A stretch of 64,000 nt of DNA from Patescibacteria group bacterium. GTDB taxonomy: Bacteria; Patescibacteriota; Patescibacteriia; 2-12-FULL-60-25. Every line of letters starts with the position of its first letter. Within the stretch, counting starts at the first letter, position 1. Made by a program: the position numbers and the translations under genes. Below are positions 1-7,948 of this stretch, piece after piece. The notes beneath the pieces were generated by a model. It had not been told where the DNA came from. It did no database searches and worked only from the letters and a program-made list of their open reading frames with translations. The stretch is taken from the NCBI GenBank assembly GCA_023229665.1, contig JALNYW010000001.1, positions 496,001 to 560,000 of the forward strand. The letters run 5' to 3'.

Positions 1-320
1 TCGGCCGGGTCGTTCTGCAAGTCCGCGTCCATGGGAATAATAATGTCCCCCGTCGCTGCCTGGATCCCGCAGCTCATGGCCGCCGTCTGTCCATAATTCC
101 TGCGAAAGATGATTCCCTTCACGCGCTGGTCCGCTTTGGCGAATGAACGGATCAGCTCCGGACTGTTGTCCGTGGAGCCATCATCAATGAACAGCCATTC
201 AAAAGACAAGTGGGATAAACGGCCCGCAACCGCCTTCAACTCCTCCAATAAAGTCGGCAAACTCCCCTCCTCATTCAGGACAGGGATCACCACGGAAATC
301 GAGCGAATGGACTCAGTCAT
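1..320 (-). CDS. Family 2 glycosyltransferase, N-terminal part (cut by window edge)
   Basis: Only the first 106 residues are in the window; the 3' part lies beyond the left edge. It resembles the DPM1/GtrB/ArnC group, which moves a sugar from a nucleotide donor to polyprenyl phosphate at the inner membrane face. Visible motifs are VVIPVLNEE near residues 10-18, the metal/nucleotide-binding DDGSTD at 46-51, RNYGQTAAM at 74-82 and MDADLQNDP at 97-105. The ATG at 320 follows the stop of the upstream amidotransferase by five bases, with AAGG before it, so it is the last visible gene of the polysaccharide operon. The membrane segments typical of GtrB-type enzymes would be in the missing part, so the exact subfamily is open. 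Confidence 0.85.
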   Translation of the reverse strand, partial: MTESIRSISVVIPVLNEEGSLPTLLEELKAVAGRLSHLSFEWLFIDDGSTDNSPELIRSFAKADQRVKGIIFRRNYGQTAAMSCGIQAATGDIIIPMDADLQNDPA

Positions 321-325
321 AGGCC

Positions 326-2182
326 TTAATGCCACGTACCGTACCACAATTGGAACATCAGGAAAGCCCATAATTCCTTGCGGCGGTCCTTGCGGCCTGA
401 TCGGTGCTCTTCTATCACTTTTTGGATAAAAGATGGCTCAAATAAGCCCTGCTTTTGAAGATAGGCGGCATCAGCGACTTCGGCAAGCTTGGCGGCCAAG
501 GGACCCCTTAGCCATTCGGCGATGGGGACCGCGAATCCATGCTTGGGACGATCCAAAATCTCATCCGGAATGCGGCCACGGACCAGCTCCTTCAAAAGAC
601 GCTTTTTCTTCCACGCTCCAAGCTTGAATTGATCCGGAACCGACCAAAGATACGACACCACGCGCGGATCAAGCAGGGGCGAGCGCGCTTCAAGCGAGAA
701 CCACATGGTCGCGCGATCGACTTTTACCAAAACGTCGTCCATCAAGTATGTGCGCAAATATCCCCAAGACCATTTTTTCCAAAATGAGACATCGCCGACC
801 TCATTCGCACGATCCGCGAATTGTTTTTCCGCGAATTCCGGATGGACCTGCTTGCGAATTTCCGGAAGAAGCAAGAGAGACAGGTCCGAACGCGTCCATG
901 AACCGCGCCACGCCAAATCCCGCGACCAAGGATTCATTTCACCAAGTCCGCGTGCAAGGCGCTGTAATTTAAACCCGAGGCTGAAATAACCCGTTCCCGC
1001 CGGAATCTTTTCGACGATGCGGGCCGCGCGCTGCAAGAAACCCGGAACGGGATTCATCCACACATGCGCAGGTATGTGTTGATATCCCAAGAGTAATTCA
1101 TCTCCCCCGTCTCCGGTGAGCGCGACCGTGACATGCTTCCGGGTAAATCGCGCGAGCAAAAGCTGAGGCAAAATGGCAGGATCAGCCAAAGGCTCGTCCA
1201 AAAGCGCGACCGCTTCTTCCATCATGCCCAATGCCGCCTCAGGCGTTAGCGTTTCCTCATGCAATTCGATATTCAATGCCTTGGCAACTTCGCGCGCAGC
1301 CGGTCGCTCGTCATGTGACGCATCATCGAAGCCAATGGTGAACGCTTTTAATTTGGATGAAGACTGCCGCGCCGCCGATTCCGCGATCACGCTCGAATCA
1401 ATGCCGCCGGATAAAAACATCCCCAGCGGAACATCCGAAACCAACCGCTCCTTCACGGCCGTATCCACGCGCTCACGCAAGCCCGCGACGATCTCCTTTG
1501 GATCAGACGGGATCGCGACCGGTTCAGGCTTCCAGAATGACCAGGTTTTTAAAACTCCATCTTCTAACGACATGGCTGAGGCCGGTTCAAGCTTTTGAAC
1601 GTCTTGAAAGATGGTACGCGGAGTCGGTACGGCATCCGAACGGAAATACTCGCCCAGAGAAACCAAATCCAACTCTTTTGTGACGGAGCCGCTTTCCAGC
1701 AACGCTTTCAGTTCGGACGCGAACCACAAGGCTCCATCCTTCATGGTCCAGTAGAGGGGCTTTTTCCCCAAACGATCGCGCGCCAATACCAAACGCGAAC
1801 GCTTCGCATCCCAAATCGCGATCGCGAACATGCCATTCAATTTTTCAAATACCGAATCGCCCCACTCCTCATATCCGTGCGCGATGATCTCCGTATCGGA
1901 TTTGGTCGTAAAGTGATGGCCCGCTTTTTCCAATGCTTCGCGGAGTTCAGCGAACCCGTAAATTTCGCCATTCAACATCACCCAAACACTGCCATCTTCA
2001 TTTGATAATGGCTGATGGCCTCCGGCGACGTCGATGATGGAAAGCCGGCGGAATGCAAATCCCATGCCCGAAGCTTCATAAAACCCCTCATCATCCGGAC
2101 CACGACGCCGAATCGCGCCCGCCATCCTGCGCAATGCATCGGATGAGCCGCCCGGTCCCGCAAATCCCGCGATGCCGCACAT
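326..2182 (-). CDS. asnB: Asparagine synthetase-like glutamine amidotransferase 1
   Basis: A 618-residue class-II glutamine amidotransferase fused to an asparagine synthetase domain. Cys2 of MCGIAGF is the glutaminase nucleophile; RRGPDDEG (26-33), NGEIY (71-75) and SDTE (95-98) complete that domain. The ATP-pyrophosphatase loop SGGIDSS is at 258-264. The family makes asparagine from aspartate, glutamine and ATP, but members inside sugar-polymer loci often amidate uronic acids or other acyl groups, and the context (GT4, GT2, methyltransferase) favours the latter. It is one of three diverged paralogues in this cluster, with MTase spacing of three bases upstream. Substrate cannot be read from sequence. 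Confidence 0.9.
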   Translation of the reverse strand: MCGIAGFAGPGGSSDALRRMAGAIRRRGPDDEGFYEASGMGFAFRRLSIIDVAGGHQPLSNEDGSVWVMLNGEIYGFAELREALEKAGHHFTTKSDTEIIAHGYEEWGDSVFEKLNGMFAIAIWDAKRSRLVLARDRLGKKPLYWTMKDGALWFASELKALLESGSVTKELDLVSLGEYFRSDAVPTPRTIFQDVQKLEPASAMSLEDGVLKTWSFWKPEPVAIPSDPKEIVAGLRERVDTAVKERLVSDVPLGMFLSGGIDSSVIAESAARQSSSKLKAFTIGFDDASHDERPAAREVAKALNIELHEETLTPEAALGMMEEAVALLDEPLADPAILPQLLLARFTRKHVTVALTGDGGDELLLGYQHIPAHVWMNPVPGFLQRAARIVEKIPAGTGYFSLGFKLQRLARGLGEMNPWSRDLAWRGSWTRSDLSLLLLPEIRKQVHPEFAEKQFADRANEVGDVSFWKKWSWGYLRTYLMDDVLVKVDRATMWFSLEARSPLLDPRVVSYLWSVPDQFKLGAWKKKRLLKELVRGRIPDEILDRPKHGFAVPIAEWLRGPLAAKLAEVADAAYLQKQGLFEPSFIQKVIEEHRSGRKDRRKELWAFLMFQLWYGTWH

Positions 2183-2185
2183 ACT

Positions 2186-2821
2186 TTAGGCGGGTTTACG
2201 TGCCGTGACGTAAAAACCGGAAGCCTGCTTGCCCGAAGCCTTGCGGAAACCATCCAGACGGCGGCCAAGCCACAAAAAGAACTTATTATGGATAGGGCGC
2301 GGCAATAAATGCGCCAAGGTCTCTACCGGACCGCGCACCGGCACAAGCTGCACGTCATCGAACTCATACAACAGCGCCTTGATGCCCTCATCGGTGAAGC
2401 GCCAAAAATCGGAATAATATCCCGGCTCCGCATGGTAGGGCGCAAGAAACGGCACGTACAAGAACAAGAATCCTCCCGGCCTGAGCACGCGCAGCATTTC
2501 ACGCACGCCATCCCACGGACGCGGAACGTGCTCCAACACCGCCAAACAAATCACCGAATCATAAAACGCCTCGTCGATCGGCATGGCTTGCAAATCACCG
2601 ACAATATCCGGCTTATAAGTATCAACCGGATCCAATACGTCGTACCTCACCTGCGTAAGCAAGGGCTTGATCCAGGCGCGTTTTTTATCGACGCGGTTGC
2701 CGCGCGTATCATCCGCGCGCAATCCGGCCCCGATATCCAAAACGCGCGTTTCCGGTTTCAGCGAATCGCGGACGGCTTTTTCAAAAAATGTTTCCCAGGC
2801 TGGTTGCGGCATAATCGGCAT
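2186..2821 (-). CDS. SAM-dependent methyltransferase (Methyltransf_11 type)
   Basis: A 211-residue class I methyltransferase. Motif I VLDIGAG is at 27-33, followed by an acidic DV.D strand, the motif IV-like segment CLAVLEHVPRP and the post-motif LRPGG loop, all typical of small-molecule methyltransferases. ATG at 2821 shares one base with the stop of the upstream double glycosyltransferase (TGATG), which suggests translational coupling; a TTG one codon earlier is a less likely start. In this locus it probably methylates a sugar or an acyl group of the polysaccharide, but the acceptor is not indicated by the sequence. Confidence 0.85.
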   Translation of the reverse strand: MPIMPQPAWETFFEKAVRDSLKPETRVLDIGAGLRADDTRGNRVDKKRAWIKPLLTQVRYDVLDPVDTYKPDIVGDLQAMPIDEAFYDSVICLAVLEHVPRPWDGVREMLRVLRPGGFLFLYVPFLAPYHAEPGYYSDFWRFTDEGIKALLYEFDDVQLVPVRGPVETLAHLLPRPIHNKFFLWLGRRLDGFRKASGKQASGFYVTARKPA

Positions 2822-5004
2822 CAATCTAGCAGTATCGAGACCAGGCGGGAAATCAGCGCCTTCAGCGAAGCCTTGGCGCCCACGTCTTCACGGGCGCTCT
2901 CATCCGTCATCGGGCGGGCCAGGCGAGAGGCGACAAATGCGACCGCTTCTTCATCCCAACCGCGCTCGGCGATATGAACGCCTTTAAACCCGGCGAATAC
3001 TGGTGAAGAGGCCAGAACCGGAGTCCCGCAGGACAGCGCCTCGAGCACCGCTTTATCCAGGCTCCCCGTTTCGCTCGCCGTGACAAAGACGGCCGCGCGT
3101 TGATATGCGGTCAATAATTCATCGCCAAGTTTCGCGCCATCAAGCGAGATGACGTCCTGCAAGCCGCGGGCTTGAATCGAGATACTCAAACCGTCCGCAT
3201 ATGCTTTGTCCAGATCAAGATACGCTTCACCGATGATTCGCAAGCGGAATGGCAAAGAGGGGTGCACACGACGGATGGCCTCGACCAAATCCAACAAGGA
3301 CTCGAGACGCTTACGCGCCGAGATGCGGCCCACCGTAATCAATTCCGGTAAGCGTGGTTCGGAGCCTGGGCGGAACCGTCCCGTTTCAATCCCATGCCCG
3401 GTCACGATTTTCTTGATGGTCTTCAAACGCAAACTTTCATCGGTCGCAGTACAAATCGCATCAACCCAGAGATTCGCCACGCGCAAACTTCTCGGGACCG
3501 AACCGTGCGTATACCAAAGCACGACGCGCAAGGCGAGCACACGCCAATACCAGCCGAGCACGGCTGCGACCGGCGCGAGCATGTGCACGAATACGGCTTC
3601 AACATCTTTGCGAATAGAAATACTCAGGCGCATGAGCGCAAAGATACGCTTCCACCTGCCTTTCGGCATTTGATAAACATGCACGTTCGCCGGAAGCCGG
3701 TGCGTGCCGACGCTCCACGCCGCGACATGCACGACCGGAACATGCGTCGCCAATTCCGCGATCCAATGCAAGAAAAATGCGAGATTCGTATCCTGCTCAT
3801 CCACCGCCTGGGTGACAATCAGAATACCTGCGTCGTTGCGAGGAACGGAGTGACGAAGCAATCCCATCGGATGAGATTGCTTCGCTATGCTCGCAACGAC
3901 AAACTCACCAATGTGACGTCCTCGCTCTTTCCACGAATACGGCTTCACTTTTTCCTTTGACGTTTCCGCGGACCACGAACGTCCACGCAACTCATCCAAT
4001 TTCTTCAAGAAATCTTCCCCATTATCTGCTTTGAAAAAGCTGGCCACGGATTCATCCAGGATTTCACGCGAGCTCGGCACATCGCTCGTTAAAACCGGCA
4101 AGCCTGCGGCGAGGTATTCAAAGAGCTTCAGCGGGGACGTATACGATTTTCCAATTTCAAACTTGGCTGAAGTCGGTAATAGCGCGGCATCCGCTGCCGC
4201 CAGCCAAGCCGAAACTTCTTCACGCGGTTTTTGGCCCATGAATGAAACGCGCGGCGACTCTCCGGCAGCCGTTTTGATGCGTTCGATATCTTCCGGATAT
4301 CCGCCGACGATCAATAAACGCACGCCTTCCGGAATATCCTTGAAAGACGGGGCGAGCGAGTCCATCCCTTTCCAAGGATACAAATGCCCGGAATACAGCA
4401 GCAGGAATTCGTCCGGCTTCAACCCCAATTTTTCGCGTGCGATGGCCTTTGACGGCAGCGCCTCGAATGCGGACGGATCAAATCCATCATGCGCGACCGT
4501 GATCCTGTCGGACGGAACGCCTTTTTCCGTTAGGAGCTTCTTCAGCCCTTCGGAAATCACCACCCATCCGGTCACGCGGCCGATGATTTCATCCAAACAC
4601 GGATCAGCGTCATGCAATTCAACGAATACGGGACGTGCATTCGTCATCTCAACCAAGGCTTGGGCGACCAATGGATCGCGCGTATACCAAATATCGCTCG
4701 CCAAGAGCGCAAGGCGCGAACGCTTCACCGAACGGATGAAGCTCGCGCGCTCCCACGCATACGCCAACGCATTCAACGGCTTGAGAACGTCCATCGCATC
4801 CACCACCGGCAAGCGGAAGAGGTCAAACGCCTTTGGCATCGCGTAGTATTCAAATGCCCCATCCTCGATCGTATTGCGTCGTTCAGCGACAAAAAGCTGG
4901 ACCTGGGCGCCGGCCTCGACCAAGGCCTCGCAGGTCTTCATGAGCTGGTAGCCATGCGCTTTTTCCGTCGGGATACGCGCATTTTGGATATAAGCGATGC
5001 GCAT
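2821..5004 (-). CDS. Double-domain GT4 glycosyltransferase joined through a palindromic repeat
   Basis: A 727-residue protein with two complete GT-B fold GT4 units, residues 1-368 and about 392-727. Unit 1 begins MRIAYIQNARIPTEKAHG and has the C-terminal donor-site segment SPLKLFEYLAAGLPVLTS near 290-308. Unit 2 starts at GILIVTQAVDEQ and has a matching VTASETGSLDKAVLEALSCG segment. The joint, residues 369-391, is encoded by a 69-bp imperfect palindrome (3832-3900) and reads AKQSHPMGLLRHSVPRNDA, a typical translation of an interspersed repeat rather than a protein linker. Two formerly separate transferases therefore look fused by repeat insertion. Starts one base after the upstream amidotransferase stop. 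Confidence 0.88.
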   Translation of the reverse strand: MRIAYIQNARIPTEKAHGYQLMKTCEALVEAGAQVQLFVAERRNTIEDGAFEYYAMPKAFDLFRLPVVDAMDVLKPLNALAYAWERASFIRSVKRSRLALLASDIWYTRDPLVAQALVEMTNARPVFVELHDADPCLDEIIGRVTGWVVISEGLKKLLTEKGVPSDRITVAHDGFDPSAFEALPSKAIAREKLGLKPDEFLLLYSGHLYPWKGMDSLAPSFKDIPEGVRLLIVGGYPEDIERIKTAAGESPRVSFMGQKPREEVSAWLAAADAALLPTSAKFEIGKSYTSPLKLFEYLAAGLPVLTSDVPSSREILDESVASFFKADNGEDFLKKLDELRGRSWSAETSKEKVKPYSWKERGRHIGEFVVASIAKQSHPMGLLRHSVPRNDAGILIVTQAVDEQDTNLAFFLHWIAELATHVPVVHVAAWSVGTHRLPANVHVYQMPKGRWKRIFALMRLSISIRKDVEAVFVHMLAPVAAVLGWYWRVLALRVVLWYTHGSVPRSLRVANLWVDAICTATDESLRLKTIKKIVTGHGIETGRFRPGSEPRLPELITVGRISARKRLESLLDLVEAIRRVHPSLPFRLRIIGEAYLDLDKAYADGLSISIQARGLQDVISLDGAKLGDELLTAYQRAAVFVTASETGSLDKAVLEALSCGTPVLASSPVFAGFKGVHIAERGWDEEAVAFVASRLARPMTDESAREDVGAKASLKALISRLVSILLD
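3832..3900. repeat. 69-bp imperfect palindrome inserted inside a coding sequence
   Basis: Outer arms GTCGTTGCGAG (3832-3842) and CTCGCAACGAC (3890-3900) are perfect inverted repeats; inner arms GAAGCAATC (3855-3863) and GATTGCTTC (3875-3883) form a second stem around an 11-base loop. Both strands translate to the RND(A)/KQSH-type peptides known from dispersed palindromic repeats. It sits in frame between two glycosyltransferase domains. No second copy was noticed in this window. Confidence 0.8.
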
Positions 5005-5005
5005 A

Positions 5006-6853
5006 TCAGGATAGATAGGAGTGATACGCCTTCCACCACAAGTGGTATTGGATAACGGTCCAAATATCGATCAAACGATACGAACGCTGCGCCAAGTGAT
5101 CTTCAAAGGCTTGGCGGATGGCAAGGCCGTCCATCCAAGCATGAGTGGAGATAGCCTCTTCCAATAATGCACGCATCCATTCGGTCAGGCCTTTGCGCAT
5201 CCACTTCGCGGCCGGCGTAATCCATCCGCGTTTTGCACCCAGGGTGATTTCCGGCAAGCAACGATCGCGGAAGGCTGAGCGCCACAAGGATTTGCTGTGG
5301 CGGGCCGTCACCGACCACGAGCGCGGCAAGCTCGTCGCGAACGAAATCAATGAATCATCCAGCAAAGGCACGCGGGCTTCCAAGCCGTGACGCATGGACA
5401 GGCGATCCGAACGGACGAATGCGTCATCACGCAGCCATGTCGCGCGATCCAAAGCCATGAAACGCAAGACCGGATCAGCGAAGTTCACATCTGACAAAAG
5501 CTCATTCCAACGCGCGAGAACGTCGCGATCATGGGCCGCATCGCCGAATAAAGCGCGGCGACGCTCTAGCGGAAGCGCGTGGAAGGTAAGCAGGCGCGCG
5601 GCTTCGCTTTCAGCGGAAAGTAAGTCTTTCCAATCGGCTGATTTGGAGTGAAAGCGTGATAATTGTTTGGCGATAGATCGCGTCGTGTCACCCGACAAAA
5701 CCCGCGAGCCCCAAGACCAAAGCTGATAACGCTGATACCCTCCGAATAATTCATCTCCCCCGTCTCCGGTTAAAACCACGGGAACATGGGCCGAGGCCAT
5801 TCTCGCCGCCGCATCCACGGCCACCGTGGCGCTGTTGTTATGAGGTTGTCCGAGGTGTTTGGCCATGCCTTCGGCATTCGCCATCACGTCTTCGGCGCCG
5901 ACTTCGATTTCATGATGCTCGCAGCCATACCGTTCAGCGGTTTTCCGCGCGAGATCGGCATCTATATTAAATTTCGTATCGTCCACATGGTGTTTGAACC
6001 GCGTGGTAAACGTTTTGATCACGCCTTGTGGTTGGTGGATGCGCATCGCCGACAAAACCACGCTCGAATCCAAACCACCGGACAGGAACACGCCCACGGG
6101 ACGATCGGATACGGTTTGCGCCGTGACCGCATCATCCACGATCACGCGCAATAATTCTTCGGCCTCGTGACGCGATTTTGGCGTTTCCGGCTTTTCCCAA
6201 ACATCGAAACGCGCGCCTTCAATTAACGTTCCATTCTTGATGGTATAGAAACGTCCAGGTTCAAGATTCTGCATGCCTTCAAACATGGTGCGCGGTCCCG
6301 GAACATACCCGACCGCGAGATACATCGAACGGCTTCCGACGTCTTCCTTCCATTTTGCGCGCATCGGCAAAAGCCCGCCGACTTCGCTCGCAAACCCAAA
6401 ACGTCCGTCCGCTTCGGCGACAAATAGCGGCTTGATGCCCATACGGTCACGCGCAAGCACGCAAGATTGCGTTTCACGATCCCACAACGCAAAAGCGAAC
6501 ATGCCGTGAAAATCGCCCAAGTCGCTCAACCCGCGCAAGGCCATGGAAGCGATCAGGCATTCGGTATCGGTTTGCGTGCGGAATTTCCACCCGGCCTGTT
6601 CATAACGGGCTCGCAACTCCTTATAGTTATAGATCTCGCCATTATATGAAACCGTGAAACGGCCATCCTCACTTTGCATGGGCTGGCGGCCGGCCTCGGA
6701 CAAATCAATGATGGAGAGTCGTTTATGAGACATCGAGCAACCGCCGCTCACGAATTCGCCGTCCTGATCAGGACCACGGTGTTGGACAGCCTCCCCCATC
6801 CTCCGCAGCAAATCGGGGTTTTCTGGACCTACGAAACCGACAAAACCGCACAT
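5006..6853 (-). CDS. asnB: Asparagine synthetase-like glutamine amidotransferase 2
   Basis: A 615-residue paralogue of the genes at 326 and 11026. MCGFVGF carries the Cys2 nucleophile, QHRGPDQDG (24-32), NGEIYNY (71-77) and TDTE (95-98) complete the glutaminase site, and SGGLDSS at 258-264 is the ATP-binding loop of the synthetase domain. It is followed after one base by the double GT4 gene, so it is in the same operon. The three paralogues are clearly diverged from each other, which suggests different acceptors instead of redundant asparagine synthesis. The family is certain; the substrate is not. Confidence 0.9.
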   Translation of the reverse strand: MCGFVGFVGPENPDLLRRMGEAVQHRGPDQDGEFVSGGCSMSHKRLSIIDLSEAGRQPMQSEDGRFTVSYNGEIYNYKELRARYEQAGWKFRTQTDTECLIASMALRGLSDLGDFHGMFAFALWDRETQSCVLARDRMGIKPLFVAEADGRFGFASEVGGLLPMRAKWKEDVGSRSMYLAVGYVPGPRTMFEGMQNLEPGRFYTIKNGTLIEGARFDVWEKPETPKSRHEAEELLRVIVDDAVTAQTVSDRPVGVFLSGGLDSSVVLSAMRIHQPQGVIKTFTTRFKHHVDDTKFNIDADLARKTAERYGCEHHEIEVGAEDVMANAEGMAKHLGQPHNNSATVAVDAAARMASAHVPVVLTGDGGDELFGGYQRYQLWSWGSRVLSGDTTRSIAKQLSRFHSKSADWKDLLSAESEAARLLTFHALPLERRRALFGDAAHDRDVLARWNELLSDVNFADPVLRFMALDRATWLRDDAFVRSDRLSMRHGLEARVPLLDDSLISFATSLPRSWSVTARHSKSLWRSAFRDRCLPEITLGAKRGWITPAAKWMRKGLTEWMRALLEEAISTHAWMDGLAIRQAFEDHLAQRSYRLIDIWTVIQYHLWWKAYHSYLS

Positions 6854-6862
6854 ACAGAGACC

Positions 6863-7948
6863 TTAGCCCGTCTTGGCGGCGGCTTCCAGGGAGGCCCGGA
6901 TCAGGGCCGCCGTTGCCTGCGCATCGGGCAAATTCGCCACAGCGAGCTTGGCCGCGCTTCCCAGCCTCTTGGCCAGCGACGCATCCGACAACACCTTCAA
7001 CAAAGAAGCGGCGAGAGCCTTCGGATTTCCCGGCGGAACCACCAAACCGCTTTCTCCGTCTTTGATAACTTCTCCCGCGCAACCGACATCGCTCATCACG
7101 ATCGGCATCCCGGCCGCCGCGGCCTCGATCACCGCCAAACCCCAGCCTTCAAAACGCGAAGGCTGCACGTACACGCCGGCGCGCGCCAAAAACGGTTTCA
7201 CGTCATCCTCTTTTCCGACAAACAAAACCGCGGTCCCGATTCGCAAATGGCGCGCCATGCGCTCATAGGCTTGGCGCAACGATCCGCCGCCCACCACGAC
7301 CAGCGAAGCTTGCGAACGAACTTTTTGGACTTCGACAAACGCATTCAACAAAATATCCACGCCTTTCTCCGACTCAAGACGCGTGACCGTGAGGATTTCA
7401 TCGGCCAAGGCCAATGAACGATCCACTTGGGAAAATGCCGCGATGTCAGTGGCGATCGGGATCACATCGATCTTTTGCTCCTGTACGCCGATCGTCATCA
7501 ATCCTTTTTTGCCGCGCTGGCTTACCGTGCGCACGCGATCCGCGCGAAGCAAAAGGGATTCCGCATACGCGCGCAACACGCGCTCGCGCAGATTCGCCGA
7601 ACCGCGCGCGAATATGCCGGAATGATCTTGTAGATGCAATCCGCAGCCAAAACGTTTCGCCAATCGCGCGGCAAGATATCCGGTATAGATCGGTTCCTGC
7701 GCCGTCACCACGTCCGGACGCTCAGCCATCCTCAAATGGGACCGCGCCTGCATAAATGCACCGAACTTCGATGCGCCCCCAAACGTGCGCACGCGAATCC
7801 CGGGAGCGAGATCGAATTCCTTTTGCTCGCCGCTCGCCACGACAAGAATTACGGCCTCATGTCCCGCATAGGCTAAAGCCTGGCGCTTCGCGGCCGTTGA
7901 GGCTGGATCGAGAATTGAGCGGTCGAGGCTTAATGAGAGGATGCGCAT
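6863..7948 (-). CDS. GT4 glycosyltransferase
   Basis: A 361-residue retaining glycosyltransferase. The N-terminal acceptor domain starts MRILSLSLDRSILDP, and the C-terminal donor domain has the LTVTRLESEKGVDILLNAF strand-helix and the FEGWGLAVIEAAAAG segment whose two glutamates (E-x7-E) contact the nucleotide sugar. It probably adds one sugar to a lipid-linked oligosaccharide on the cytoplasmic side. Its start overlaps the end of the upstream double GT4 gene by 19 bases, and nine bases separate it from the amidotransferase downstream, so it is in the same operon. Confidence 0.88.
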   Translation of the reverse strand: MRILSLSLDRSILDPASTAAKRQALAYAGHEAVILVVASGEQKEFDLAPGIRVRTFGGASKFGAFMQARSHLRMAERPDVVTAQEPIYTGYLAARLAKRFGCGLHLQDHSGIFARGSANLRERVLRAYAESLLLRADRVRTVSQRGKKGLMTIGVQEQKIDVIPIATDIAAFSQVDRSLALADEILTVTRLESEKGVDILLNAFVEVQKVRSQASLVVVGGGSLRQAYERMARHLRIGTAVLFVGKEDDVKPFLARAGVYVQPSRFEGWGLAVIEAAAAGMPIVMSDVGCAGEVIKDGESGLVVPPGNPKALAASLLKVLSDASLAKRLGSAAKLAVANLPDAQATAALIRASLEAAAKTG

